From assembly GCA_033439295.1 (NCBI GenBank), contig JAVTLE010000001.1, forward strand, positions 1,674,001 through 1,738,000: DNA of 64,000 bases, in the 5' to 3' direction. Position 1 is the stretch's first letter. The number at the start of each line of letters is the position of its first letter. The notes below the pieces were generated by a model, which saw only the letters and a list, made by a program, of their open reading frames with translations, was not told where the DNA came from and made no database searches. Made by a program: the position numbers and the translations under genes. Shown piece after piece: positions 22,346 to 37,000 of this stretch. Source of the DNA: Deuterostichococcus epilithicus. Lineage: Eukaryota > Chlorophyta > Trebouxiophyceae > Prasiolales > Stichococcaceae.

Positions 22346-23036
22346 CAGGAAACCTGAGCGGACATAGCGCCAGCCTTGGCTGGACTGCTGGCTGCACTGC
22401 ATACGGCATGTATCCGTCAGGTTCGTCCCACCAATGCGTGCTCTCAGGCAAGACTGACGCCGTTTGATAATGCGCTGCTGTAGGTTTCAATGGAGTGTAT
22501 CCGGCTGTGAGCCCCCGAGGAGGGCTGGCTGCGCGGCTGCGCGACGGACTACAAGATTTACGTGTCTGGGATGGCCCTTCCGATCTGCCAGCAGGTCACA
22601 GTGGGTTTGCTGATGTGACCACGTAAAAGGGATTACGCTGAATATTCGATCAGTCAATTCTGTTCTTTTCTTTCCACAACAGTATATCCCAGGCTCAGCC
22701 GAAGTCAGGGTTTTTGACCTGTCCATCGCGCGTCCTGCTATGAGCTAAGGTTGTAGCCACCCACTGAAAGGTCCGGCCGCTACAGCACGCGCACGCTCGC
22801 TGCTGGGCTGATGCAGTGCCTGACCCGGAGGTCTCAAATAGAGCCACTCATCACTATTCATGGTAGGCGCTGCCTGCCGCCGCTGCCCGCCGGCAGAGTC
22901 GGATTGCACAGTGCTGGGTGGTGGGGGGAGGGGGGGTGGGCGCCAGGCCGGTCGAATGCCGTGGTCTCGCCGAGTCGGTTTCTGGGGCCGTGACACTCCA
23001 AGCGACTGGCCGCCGATCAATCATCTGGGGATCGGG
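22346..23036. other. No supportable gene
   Basis: Short frames only. A G-rich tract (GGTGGGGGGAGGGGGGG) lies near 22920. Part may be older LINE sequence. Confidence 0.4.
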
Positions 23037-25081
23037 CATCAACGAGATGCTCGCATTACGTTGAGTGTCCACCCATACGGTACGGGCTGATGGCAATACA
23101 TAGCATACTGTGCAGCGCGTACCACATGTGCAATTTCGGCGTTGCTAGACGTTCGCGGCCGGCCTCGCCACCAACACGTCGCGGGTTTGTGGGCTGGGCC
23201 TGCGATTGGCGCTTCTGCAACGCTGTCCTTCAACGAGGACCGACTAGGTGCGCGCGTCAGCAGGTTCGAGTGCGAATGTTTGTCGGTCAGGCGAACCAAG
23301 ACACGCACTTTGGCGCCTGACCGCGCGCATCAACACTTTGGATCGATGACACCCGTCTGTAATCCAAAACGGCAACAAGCAATTTGCCACCGGTGGCGAC
23401 CTGGCGCACTGCCGGCGCTGCCAGTGCAGGTGCCGTGCCCCCATATCTAATGTTGGGGCGCCTCACCACAAACAACATGTTCAACTCCAACGCTCCATGG
23501 AACAGCTCAACTACGCTTAATTGACAGCATCAGCTTCTGTAGCATATGGTACAAACATAGCAATTCACCAGGGTCCGAGCAGCTGGAATGGTGTTGGTGT
23601 GAAGCCGTACTGCTGCTCCAGCGTACGTGCGTGTCGTGTGCCTGCTACGCACAGGCAGCGCCTCCGCCAAACGCCCTGCCTGGCTTCGCCTTTAGTCGGA
23701 AGTCGACATGGTTAGCCGCCTTGCGAGGTTCCAGCCCGCTGTCATCGTGTAGTCAGCCATAAAAATGCTGCGGCATTCATCTCTCGCGTAGACAGAATCC
23801 TATGTGAAACCGGTCGTTTGCGCTGCCTGATGCAACGGAGTATGCTGAGGTTTCTGGGTGGGCCTGATGCGGCGCTCAACAGTGCCGGCAATGACAGTCC
23901 GGGTAGTAGAGTTTGTGTCGTCAACGCCGCCTGTCCCCCAGCACGCATCTGATGCTGCCAGTCTACTACTGCTACGTGCACCCAGTGCCTTGACTGCGCT
24001 TCGCTTCCTATCCTGTCGAGCTTTTGAGACTACCGTCAGGCACTGTAGTCAGGTCGTCCGCGAACCTGCGTGCAGCCGCGGGTGCGGGTGGGTCGCATTT
24101 GCTTCTCCGCCTGCGTCCGACGCGTCGGAGAATCTGACTGAGCCCGAGCATCTAGTAGCCTAGCCCTTGAATGCGTTCTTTTTTCGCTTCAGTGCCTGCA
24201 ATCCTGACTGATCAGCGGGCAGGTCCAGGCGGGTCCCTTGCAAATTGCCTGACACGATACCGCTGATGCCGCAAGAAGGGAACGCTTTCCAGCAGCACAG
24301 CACAATCAGTCAATGTGGGCCCGCCGTCGAGGGTGCTGCCTGAGTTCGTTAGTGCCTGGTGTCGAGGAAATGTTGCATTGCATTTAGCCGAGCGTTGGAT
24401 GATCATTCTAGGATCTTCAGCTCCGTCAGTACACAATAGTCTATAGAAAGGGGCCTCCGCCCACTGGTCTGTGTCGCGTTGCAATGGATAAAGAGGCACT
24501 ACGACGCCCCGATGAACTGCTGCTGCTCATTCGGGCATCACGACGCGGGATTTTAGCCTGTAGGAAGGGCATCACGCCCAAAACCATAGCAACGTGACCT
24601 TTGCTTTTCAAATTACATCCGGAGCTCACCCAGGATCCCAATCTGTAGACGCAGGCGCCATGCACGTGGCTCTCATCGCTGGTGCAAAAGTTCTCGTTGT
24701 GCGCAGGTTGCAAGGACCTCAGGTGACACTCGGCTGGAGCGCGCCCTCGCAGAGTATCAGACAGTTCGAACATTTGAAGGCAAGTTTCTCGGAACCCAAA
24801 CCCCTTCCGCGTGTGTCATGTGGACGCTCTTGCCAAGTGCCGATACTAAGCCTACTATATGAGCCACGAGAGCAGACACCATTCTAGTTGGGTGGCATCG
24901 CTGACCCAGGCTGGCCAGTAGGTAACCGATGCGATACATCCGCACTCCCACTGCTGCTGCGTGATAAGCCTGTACATTGCACAGCAGAGCCGCAGCAGTG
25001 CTTACTATACTTCTTCAGCAGGCACGTCCCATCATGGCTATTGGCGGCGGCGGGAGCTCGCGCTGCCATCTACCCTTACTG
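23037..25081 (+). repeat. Upstream block II, paralogous to 4655-6499
   Basis: Collinear with the region upstream of gene A up to the signal-peptide exon. Similarity is patchy, with many indels, so the duplication is old relative to the triplication inside gene B. No coding exon is supported. Confidence 0.65.
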
Positions 25082-28000
25082 ATGATGCGAGGCATGCAGC
25101 TTTCCCTGGTCGTGATGGTGCTTCTGCTGGCGATGGCAGTGGCCGATTGCCAGACACTGGCGCAGGATAGCAAGGTGAGTCGGTTTTGACCGTCCAGCCC
25201 ATGTGTCCTGAAACCCACGAGAGATGTCTTGTGGAACGTCACCTGACGGAGTTGGCATGTCAACAGCCATTAGTCGCAAGCCAGCAACTGCGCAATTTTG
25301 GTGGCGCTTGTTGTGCACATCCTTGCTCTTCCGCAGACCCGAACGCAGCCAAAGGCTCCTAGGTGTGCCAATAGATCTTTTGGCCTAGACCTGAATGAGC
25401 AGGCGATCATGCATTGAGAACTGCATGCATGAGGGTATCCATTAGACACTTTTGAACCGACAACTTGTTGCCCCAATGTGCTGATGCACCCTTGTTTGCG
25501 TGCATGTGCAGGTCCGCAGCTTGGATGCACACAGCCAGGGCAACCGACGCGCCCTGAAGCAGACGACTCCCAGGAAACCGCCTCCAAAGCAGCCTCCTCC
25601 AGTACAACCGCCCCCACTGCTCAATCGCACGCAACCCCAACTGGTGAACAAGAACCCACCACCGCCGACCGACGCCAGCAAGTCTCCGCCGCCAGCACGC
25701 CCCCCGCCGACCAGGTCCCCGCCGCCAGCACACCCACCGCCGGCCGCCGCCAGCAAGTCCCCGCCGCCGGCACGCCCACCGCCGACCGCCGCCAGCAGCA
25801 AGGCCCCACCGCCAGCACGCCCACCGCCGGCCGCCGCCAGCAAGTCCCCGCCGCCGGCAGGCCCACCGCCGACTGCCGCCAGCAGCAAGTCCCCACCGCC
25901 AGCACGCCCACCGCCCGCCGCCGCCAGCAAGTCCCCGCCGCCAGCACGCCCACCGCCCGCCGCCGCCAGCAAGTCCCCGCCGCCGGCACGCCCACCGCCG
26001 GCACGCCCACCGCCGGCCGCCGCCAGCAAATCCCCGCCGCCGGCAGGCCCACCGCCGACCGCCGCCAGCAGCAAGTCCCCACCTGTACNACGCCCACCGC
26101 CGGCCGCCGCCAGCAAGTCCCCGCCGCCAGCACGCCCACCGCCCGCCGCCGCCAGCAAGTCCCCGCCGCCGGCACGCCCACCGCCGGCAGGCCCACCGCC
26201 GGCCGCCGCTGGCAAGTCCCCGCCGCCAGCAGGCCCACCGCCGGCCGCCGCCAGCAGCAAGTCCCCGCCGCCGGCAGGCCCACCGCCGGCCGCCGCCAGC
26301 AAGTCCCCGCCGCCAGCACCCCCACCCCCCGCCGCCGCCAGCAAGTCCCCGCCGCCGGCACGCCCACCGCCGGCAGGCCCACCGCCGGCCGCCGCTGGCA
26401 AGTCCCCGCCGCCAGCAGGCCCACCGCCGGCCGCCGCCAGCAGCAAGTCCCCGCCGCCAGCAGGCCCACCGCCGACTGCCGCCGCCAGCAAGTCCCCGCC
26501 GCCAGCAGGCCCACCGCCGGCCGCCGCTGGCAAGTCCTCGCCGCCGGCACGCCCACCGCCGGCAGGCCCACCGCCGGCCGCCGCCAGCAGCAAGTCCCCG
26601 CCGCCAGCAGGCCCACCGCCGGCCGCCGCCAGCAACTCCACACCGCCAGCAGGCCCACCGCCGGCCGCCGCTGGCAAGTCCCCGCCGCCAGCAAGCCCAT
26701 TACCCGCCACCGCCAGCAAGTCCCCGCCGCCAGCACTGCGGCCGCCATCGCCGCCGATGGTGCCGCGACCCCCCAGTCTAGGCACTTTCGGCAGATCACC
26801 TTCGCCTCCACCATCTCCAATTATCCGGCGGCCGCCTCCACCGCGCTCTGAGCCGCCGCCGCCACTGGAGTGCTCATCCGGCTTCCTCCCAGTCGTTGAC
26901 CCCCTCACCGATGAAGCTTCCTGTCAGGACTGCCCTGCAGGCTACGTGGCGGTGCGCTTCAGGCTCTATCGTTTGATGCATTGTCTGCCCTGCCTTCAAC
27001 GGCAGCACTACACGACATGCTCACCAACGATGGCCACAAGAAGGTGCACGCATAGCACTGCGTGTGTTGTTGCCTACGATGTCTGTAGTCTGTTCGTTTT
27101 TATCATGCGCAGCCATCCGGATCCACAAACTGTACATCGTGCAAGGAACAAGGCGGCTGGGCGAGCTCCATCTATGCCGACGAGTGCACACAGTGTCCTC
27201 CAACCAGCGCTTGCCCAGTGTGTGACCCAATACGAGGCTGCATTGCCACGCAGCCAGGTTTCGCTCTGACGTCTTACGGCGATGTACAAGGTATGCACTC
27301 AAGTCAAGTGCATGGCTGGAATATGAGCCACTTTTTGTGCCATGTGCTGAGCCCTCATGCAATGATGTCTAAACTCCCTTTGCAGATTATCGACCCACAT
27401 CAACCGTTGTTGAAGCCTTGTCGTCTTGCGGCGCAGACTGTTCCGTCAGCAGCGGCTTCACGACCGTGGCAAATGCGACCAGCTGCTCTTCCTGCTACTG
27501 GTGCTTTCAAGGCTGCACTAATGCTACAGCTGGATGTTCAGCGTCGATTGGATGCTGGGCCGGCTCGACGTACAATGCCACCTCGAAAAACTGCGAAGGT
27601 ACAGCTTCTGCTACATTGCTCCACGTGCGACAGCATATCGTGACGGGCGGCTCGCCCTGCCTCGTGGTGTCACACCAGCTTTTGAGCGCTCCCGCCTTGT
27701 TCTGAGGACAAGTGGTGCTTGTGCAGAGTGTCCCCTCGGCACAAAGGGTAATGGGCTCAACGGCCCAGGAGCAAAGTGAGCTCTGTGCAAGAGAAACGAT
27801 GCCTCTTCTTGCTAACACATGCATATGGCACTCATCTGCTATGCTTGTGTTACAGCGCCATCGTTCAAGCTTGGGCAGCACCTGCGCAGGTGCCTCAAGT
27901 GCACTGCGGCCCATTGCGCTTCATGCTCTGGTGACGTCAGTGTATGCGAGTCTTGCGCTGCTGGCTACGGAATGACCTTTGATGCCAATGGCAACCCCAC

Positions 28001-31000
28001 TGGCTCTTGTACACGTGCGCGCGTCGCCGTTCCTTGCCTGGCTACGTCCGCTTGCTTGATGCGCCACAAACGCATGCCTTTCCGTTTTTCCTGTGCAAGC
28101 CCGTTCAACAGCAAATTTGCAAAACCTGTGCTCCCGGTCGAATCATGCCAACCTGCTTGACAGCACCGAGCTGAGCGTCACTTGCAGTGTGTCCAAAGAA
28201 CAAGGCAAACTACGCGGGGTCGTCTCAGGCATGCCAAGGTGCGCTTTACTTTGCGATCTTGCGTCGTTGATTGGCCTGGCTGTGATGATCCATATCCATG
28301 CGATTGTGACCATTCTCTCTCTGAGAACACAGATTGCACAGCATCCGAAGGCTACACACTGGGTACTGGCTCAGGTGATTCAGGTTTTTGCACCCACTGT
28401 TCACTACGGTTTCTGCTCGGCCTGTAACAGAAGTTGCGAATAATGGCACGTTGCTAAGTCTGCAATCCTTTTCTTCATTGGGCCGGAATGTGTATTTGCA
28501 GCCGAGTGCCTCTCCTGCGGATACCAATGCGACGGAGCCTGCGGAGCAAATGGCTGCACTTCCTGCGCGCCATCGTTCACGCTTGTTCAGGGCACTTGCA
28601 AAGGTCTTCCCTTGACAATTGCAAACCCTGGGGCTTCTCGCACGTCCACACAAGCCTGCCAAGAATGTCTGCGGCATGAAGCCATCAAAGCCTGCTCCTG
28701 ACAGCAATTGCAGCCCAGCAACTAAAGTCATGCATGTGCAAATTACGCAGAGTGCACAGCAAGAACTTTCAAGGGTACCAGCGGCACACAGGCGTGCACC
28801 CCGTTCCCCACAAATTGCATCGACTATGCCTATGGTTATGGCTGCACACGTTGCGCACCAGGCTACGGACCCTCCAACGACAAAAAGCAGTGCCTCGGTG
28901 AGCACCTCAATATCATGATGCCCTACCCTTGATTGACATGTGATTGTGCCATGCAATGTTCGCGATCAGCTTGAGAACGGTTCAATTACACTGTATGCAG
29001 CCTGCCAACCATCAAGATTCTCCGACAATGGCTACTCTTGCTCAAGTGGGCCTTCCGGCATTTCCTCCATTCCTCCACTCATGAAGACGCGTCAGCACAT
29101 GTGCTCAAGGATGGTTTCCTTGCATCGTCCATGATGATAAGTGTCGAGATGTGGAGGCTCATAATAGACCTGGTTTGCAATTCAGGTTGTGATGCCAATG
29201 CGTTTTCGTCCACCACCAAAGCGACTGCATGCTTGGCGTGCACTGGCTGGTGCGTGCCCCTTCTGATGTGCTCATCAGTTATCTAATGCATGATCTCACT
29301 GCCCATCGAAACAAACCCATCGATCATGAATCTGCAGCTCCGAAGGTCTCTGCAGCCCGACCACGGGCTGCTCAGCTTGCGTGGCTCCGTTTGTGCTCAG
29401 CACCACCACGAAAGCCTGCTACCGTGCGCCCTTCCAGCGCTCATTGAACCGGCTTATTACAGCTGTTTGCTTCTGTGAAAAGCCCCTCCGCATGATCAAA
29501 CCCCTGCAGCGCATTAGTTTTAGACCAGCTGTTTGCTGCACATGCTCACGTTTTGTTGCATCTGTGTTGCTGCACTGCAGACACCACAGCCAAGACTTGG
29601 CAAAGACTTATTCAAGCTTGCAGTGTCGTGTTTGTCATGATGCAGAGGCAAACAGTGGCGGTGTTGGGCCTGACATGGGAAATTTGACAGGAATACCCAT
29701 CGCACTGCCGCCCAATGTCCGTGTTGGTGGCATCTACAAGTCCTATGATGGTGCGTTCGCATTGGTGGATTCTAGGGGAAGACGTTCAAGACGTCTTCTA
29801 AACGACAGATGAAAGACGACCATTCAGATGCTTTGTTGACAACTTTGTTGAGATCTGAGCTCGGTTTGAACTTCGTGCAGTGTCGGGCTGCCGCTCAAAT
29901 TTGGAACCTTCAACTGTGTTCCCTGATGACCCGTTTGTGGACTGCTCCAATGGAGCTTGCCGCCAGACTTTTGGGCTTGGCTACAGCGTACGTGCCACCA
30001 ATTGCACTCTCCGTGAAGCCTTGTGCTGGGCTTACTCCACATCGTCGTTGCCTGTGATGATGCCTCTGCCATGCAAAGAGTGCTCTGCATTGGTTTGGTC
30101 TCCTGGACTCTCCTGTGTCTCATGCAGGTACAAGGTTGCCTTGTCATGTTTGTCACGTCGCCGGCCGTAAACACCGGCCGGAAGCTGCAACAGGTTCCAA
30201 GTGAGTTGTTCGCCAGCCAATCACTGTAATGATCTTTGCAGATGAGGAGGCTTGACGAAAATCTCTGTTCAACCTGGGGAACATTGCACAAATATACACG
30301 ATACGCGCCCCGGTAGCGCAACAACATTCACTGTGCACGCTGTACGAATGATACTGCCATGATGGCATCCCCTTTTCCCTTACACGCAGGCACGTGCACA
30401 AATCTGCAGCGGTTCGTTCCGTCGGGTGCATCTGCAATTGTCGGCAATGTGGACGCCTGGATCTCTCCCGATTTTTACGGCCGCATGCAGGCAAGCCACA
30501 GCCTGATAAAGCCTCAGAGCCTGCCTTGGCTCAGTAATGTTGCCACTATGAGACTCCCACCCTCAGCAGAAACAAGTTCGCCCCTCTGCGCCACAGGCCT
30601 TGAACAATTTGGCCCTCAAGTACGGCGTCACATTTGAGATCGTCAGCAGTGCACACAGCAGCGCCACCGTTTCAAATGGGGCAAAACCCGGAAACCATCA
30701 AGCTGGACATGCTGTTGATCTAACCCTGGTGCGCTGTGCCTTGGGTGTGTGAGAGTATAATGCCCGTTTTGCACAATCATTCCGTTTTTGGCTGTCTTTC
30801 ACCATGAAGGCATGCACCGCTTGCCCACCCACGCAGTAGTGTGCATTGCCTGCTCCACAGTCGGAGCACGAACGTTGAAAGTACTGGGATCTCCTTTGCA
30901 CAGATTTCCAAGGATGGAGATCGATGGTCAAACCCTTGCGATCTGGGGAGATACTATCTATGGGACAAACTGGGTTACACCAGCTCTTTCCCAGCAAGCA

Positions 31001-34000
31001 TCAAGAACTTTGTAACCCGCACCTCCACTGTCGGCGTGCGATGGGGCGGTGAGCACATGCATTTCACATGTGTAACATATGTGCATATACCCGACTCCAT
31101 CTGTTACGCTTTGCATTGCAAGGGTGATCGAGTGCTAGGTGTGGTACCTCTCGTCTTTTCAGCTTCGTTCTCATGAACAACGAGCAGGTACATTTGTTGA
31201 CAACACCCTCTACAACGAAACGGATCAAACATGGCGCTGTGGAGGTATGCTCGGCCAGAACTCGGCTTGGCTCAATCAGGCTGTTGGAGTTCTGCCTCGA
31301 TCAGGATTGTCGCATGCATTCATGGGTCCAGCAACACCTGATGAAATGCAATCTTATCAAGCACGATGCTGACCGTGCGTGACGCAGGAGGTCCTGACGA
31401 AAATCATGTGAGTGGCAACCTGTGCGAACCCCAAGCGATTGCATTCTCAGCATGCATTGATGTATGCGCATGCCCCCACTCTAACAGCGTGTGTGCTATG
31501 ATACTGCAGGCCTGGGTGAGAGCTTGCATTGCACTGTCCAATCCCTGTTGCAAGCTTCTCCCGTCAGATGGTCGAAGCTCGAGACTCTCTTTGGCGTTTC
31601 AACCTGCAGCATGGATGACATCGTCTCACGTCCAAGCCTGGGTTGTGTTTGCAGACGCACTTCGATGACAGCTTCAACATTAAAGACGCACCGGGTTTTG
31701 CTGAAGATGTCCCTAAATTTCAAGCGGATCTAGCAAGTGTCTGCAGTGACACTTGCACCAACATCGCCATCACTGGCCCCAACTGGACACCGTCAATGTG
31801 CAGCAGCTTTGGCGGCCACAAGCCACCCTACAAAGGTCCATTGGTAGCCGCACTCACTGATGTAGCTCAATCTTGCAAGCATGAAGCAAGGCAGGCCACG
31901 GGCTCCTGAATGCATGGTCGTCAGTGAAAATGTTGTGTCCCAAAATGCAGCGATGCCACAGGCGCTAAGCCTCCCTGCGGGAACAACCATCCAACAGCTC
32001 TCCGCATCGGGCGAGGATCCGCTGCAGAATGGGCTTTTGTTGTTCCCCATTGACCTTGAGATGCACCCAGGTCGGTGGGAACCTTAGCCGAGATGTGGTC
32101 TACAGCAATGATGCGACATAGACCAGAGTTCATTTATACGTGTCGATGACGAACAGTGATGCACTCCATTCAGCATGGTAACATGACCGTGACCCTGCAG
32201 ATGGCTCGCTTGGAGTCGTGGCCGCTGGGCAGGGGTATGCGAGTGGCACCGTATTTGGCCATACCGATGCAGATGAGGGCGATGCCCTCCCCCAGCGCCG
32301 GCTGATGCAGGTATGTGACTGGGTTGTTCTATCATCGTGTCACCATAAATGTGGTTTCCATCCTTTAGAGCGTCTGATGCGCTCGCATTGCATCACGGCA
32401 TTTCAAACCCAATATCAGCCAATCACACAAGCAAGTTCAAGTTGTTGACTTTCTTCTACTTTTTTTGTGAGTAGGTGCAGCCTCCCAGCAACCCTACGTC
32501 GTCCGCATTGCTGCCAGTACGATCACAACAGCTGCCCAGTGGCGACACAGAATATCGATACGAGCTGCAGGTATGCGACTCAGGGTCTGCCGTGAGAGCA
32601 CACGTATTAAATCGAGTTCCCGAACGCCGTATATAGAGCATGGCAGAATTGTTCCTTCCTGTTCTCACGACCCCGGACCGTGTACATTCCTTCTGCGAAG
32701 GTCAATGCATTCGGCATCAACTCCCGTCGCCCATATACATATGTGTCAAGGGCAATTTTGGGTCCTGTTACCAAGACACCCACGCTGCTGACCTTCCTTT
32801 CCATTTTGAAGGGTGAGTCACCGGAACAGCGTGCTTGTTGTTGTCCCTGCTTTGCGTGTGCCCCTGTTTGCTCCCGACTGATGTGCTGTGTCATTGCTTG
32901 AGTGTCCGTAGGATAGCTCATCTGCAGGAAGCAGTAAACCTGTTTGTCTATACATCTAAAGCATCACGTTGGCCGACATGCAGGTCGGTGTCTGGCATAC
33001 GACAATTCGGATGGATATTCTTACACAACTGACCGGTCACAGTTGGAACAACACATGTACTACCTACAAGCTGCTCTGTGGTCTGCATCGGACGGAGGAG
33101 GTCCGACGCCTGATGACCGAACCAGCATACTCGAGCACACGATGACATGCACAGGTCGAACTGTCGTCAGCGAGTCTTTGCTGCCGGCAAGCCCACCACC
33201 AATTGCTGCCGGCAAGATCCCGCCGGCAGCAGGCCCACCACCGACCGCCAGCAAGTACCCGCCGCCATCAGGCTCACCGCCAGCAGGCCCACCGCCCGCC
33301 GCCGCCAGCGGCTCCCCGCCGCCAGCAGGCCCACCGCCCTCCGCCGCCAGCAGGTCCCCGCCGCCGGCACGCCCACCGCCGGCCGCCGCTGGCAAGTCCC
33401 CGCCGCCAGCAGGCCCACCGCCGGCCGCCGCTGGCAAGTCCCCGCCGCCAGCAGGCCCACCGCCGGCCGCCGCTGGCAAGTCCCCGCCGCCAGCAGGCCC
33501 ACCGCCGGCCGCCGCCAGCAAGTCCCCGCCGCCGGCAGGCCCACCGCCGGCCGCGGCCAGCAACTCCACACCGCCAGCAGGCCCACCGCCGGCCGCCGCT
33601 GGCAATCCCCCACCGCCAGCAAGCCCATTACCCGCCACCGCCAGCAAGTCCCCGCCGCCAGCACTGCGGCCGCCATCGCCGCCGATGGTGCCGCGACCCC
33701 CCAGTCTAGGCACTTTCGGCAGATCACCTTCGCCTCCACCATCTCCAATTATCCGGCGGCCGCCTCCACCGCGCTCTGAGCCGCCGCCGCCACTGGAGTG
33801 CTCATCCGGCTTCCTCCCAGTCGTTGACCCCCTCACCGATGAAGCTTCCTGTCAGGACTGCCCTGCAGGCTACGTGGCGGTGCGCTTCAGGCTCTATCGT
33901 TTGATGCATTGTCTGCCCTGCCTTCAACGGCAGCACTACACGACATGCTCACCAACGATGGCCACAAGAAGGTGCACGCATAGCACTGCGTGTGTTGTTG

Positions 34001-37000
34001 CCTACGATGTCTGTAGTCTGTTCGTTTTTATCATGCGCAGCCATCCGGATCCACAAACTGTACATCGTGCAAGGAACAAGGCGGCTGGGCGAGCTCCATC
34101 TATGCCGACGAGTGCACACAGTGTCCTCCAACCAGCGCTTGCCCAGTGTGTGACCCAATACGAGGCTGCATTGCCACGCAGCCAGGTTTCGCTCTGACGT
34201 CTTACGGCGATGTACAAGGTATGCACTCAAGTCAAGTGCATGGCTGGAATATGAGCCACTTTTTGTGCCATGTGCTGAGCCCTCATGCAATGATGTCTAA
34301 ACTCCCTTTGCAGATTATCGACCCACATCAACCGTTGTTGAAGCCTTGTCGTCTTGCGGCGCAGACTGTTCCGTCAGCAGCGGCTTCACGACCGTGGCAA
34401 ATGCGACCAGCTGCTCTTCCTGCTACTGGTGCTTTCAAGGCTGCACTAATGCTACAGCTGGATGTTCAGCGTCGATTGGATGCTGGGCCGGCTCGACGTA
34501 CAATGCCACCTCGAAAAACTGCGAAGGTACAGCTTCTGCTACATTGCTCCACGTGCGACAGCATATCGTGACGGGCGGCTCGCCCTGCCTCGTGGTGTCA
34601 CACCAGCTTTTGAGCGCTCCCGCCTTGTTCTGAGGACAAGTGGTGCTCGTGCAGAGTGTCCCCTCGGCACAAAGGGTAATGGGCTCAACGGCCCAGGAGC
34701 AAAGTGAGCTCTGTGCAAGAGAAACGATGCCTCTTCTTGCTAACACATGCATATGGCACTCATCTGCTATGCTTGTGTTACAGCGCCATCGTTCAAGCTT
34801 GGGCAGCACCTGCGCAGGTGCCTCAAGTGCACTGCGGCCCATTGCGCTTCATGCTCTGGTGACGTCAGTGTATGCGAGTCTTGCGCTGCTGGCTACGGAA
34901 TGACCTTTGATGCCAATGGCAACCCCACTGGCTCTTGTACACGTGCGCGCGTCGCCGTTCCTTGCCTGGCTACGTCCGCTTGCTTGATGCGCCACAAACG
35001 CATGCCTTTCCGTTTTTCCTGTGCAAGCCCGTTCAACAGCAAATTTGCAAAACCTGTGCTCCCGGTCGAATCATGCCAACCTGCTTGACAGCACCGAGCT
35101 GAGCGTCACTTGCAGTGTGTCCAAAGAACAAGGCAAACTACGCGGGGTCGTCTCAGGCATGCCAAGGTGCGCTTTACTTTGCGATCTTGCGTCGTTGATT
35201 GGCCTGGCTGTGACGAGAATCCATGCGATTGTGACCATTCTCTCGCTGAGTACACAGATTGCACAGCATCCGAAGGCTACACACTGGGTACTGGCTCAGG
35301 TGATTCAGGTTTTTGCACCCACTGTTCACTACGGTTTCTGCTCGGCCTGTAACAGAAGTTGCGAATAATGGCACGTTGCTAAGTCTGCAATCCTTTTCTT
35401 CATTGGGCCGGAATGTGTATTTGCAGCCGAGTGCCTCTCCTGCGGATACCAATGCGACGGAGCCTGCGGAGCAAATGGCTGCACTTCCTGCGCGCCATCG
35501 TTCACGCTTGTTCAGGGCACTTGCAAAGGTCTTCCCTTGACAATTGCAAACCCGGGGGCTTCTCGCACGTCCACACAAGCCTGCCAAGAATGTCTGCGGC
35601 ATGAAGCCATCAAAGCCTGCTCCTGACAGCAATTGCAGCCCAGCAACTAAAGTCATGCATGTGCAAATTACGCAGAGTGCACAGCAAGAACTTTCAAGGG
35701 TACCAGCGGCACACAGGCGTGCACCCCGTTCCCCACAAATTGCATCGACTATGCCTATGGTTATGGCTGCACACGTTGCGCACCAGGCTACGGACCCTCC
35801 AACGACAAAAAGCAGTGCCTCGGTGAGCACCTCAATATCATGATGCCCTACCCTTGATTGACATGTGATTGTGCCATGCAATGTTCGCGATCAGCTTGAG
35901 AACGGTTCAATTACACTGTATGCAGCCTGCCAACCATCAAGATTCTCCGACAATGGCTACTCTTGCTCAAGTGGGCCTTCCGGCATTTCCTCCATTCCTC
36001 CACTCATGAAGACGCGTCAGCACATGTGCTCAAGGATGGTTTCCTTGCATCGTCCATGATGATAAGTGTCGAGATGTGGAGGCTCATAATAGACCTGGTT
36101 TGCAATTCAGGTTGTGATGCCAATGCGTTTTCGTCCACCACCAAAGCGACTGCATGCTTGGCGTGCACTGGCTGGTGCGTGCCCCTTCTGATGTGCTCAT
36201 CAGTTATCTAATGCATGATCTCACTGCCCATCGAAACAAACCCATCGATCATGAATCTGCAGCTCCGAAGGTCTCTGCAGCCCGACCACGGGCTGCTCAG
36301 CTTGCGTGGCTCCGTTTGTGCTCAGCACCACCACGAAAGCCTGCTACCGTGCGCCCTTCCAGCGCTCATTGAACCGGCTTATTACAGCTGTTTGCTTCTG
36401 TGAAAAGCCCCTCCGCATGATCAAACCCCTGCAGCGCATTAGTTTTAGACCAGCTGTTTGCTGCACATGCTCACGTTTTGTTGCATCTGTGTTGCTGCAC
36501 TGCAGACACCACAGCCAAGACTTGGCAAAGACTTATTCAAGCTTGCAGTGTCGTGTTTGTCATGATGCAGAGGCAAACAGTGGCGGTGTTGGGCCTGACA
36601 TGGGAAATTTGACAGGAATACCCATCGCACTGCCGCCCAATGTCCGTGTTGGTGGCATCTACAAGTCCTATGATGGTGCGTTCGCATTGGTGGATTCTAG
36701 GGGAAGACGTTCAAGACGTCTTCTAAACGACAGATGAAAGACGACCATTCAGATGCTTTGTTGACAACTTTGTTGAGATCTGAGCTCGGTTTGAACTTCG
36801 TGCAGTGTCGGGCTGCCGCTCAAATTTGGAACCTTCAACTGTGTTCCCTGATGACCCGTTTGTGGACTGCTCCAATGGAGCTTGCCGCCAGACTTTTGGG
36901 CTTGGCTACAGCGTACGTGCCACCAATTGCACTCTCCGTGAAGCCTTGTGCTGGGCTTACTCCACATCGTCGTTGCCTGTGATGATGCCTCTGCCATGCA

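Noticed and set aside
25442-26908. Long minus-strand Gly-rich frame (488 residues) and long alternative plus frames over the Pro-rich stalks (also at 6890-7651, 33060-33836 and 39985-40761)
   Set aside because: Shadows of the codon-periodic repeat. Only the KSPPP frame links to a signal peptide and to Cys-rich exons by phase-consistent splice sites.
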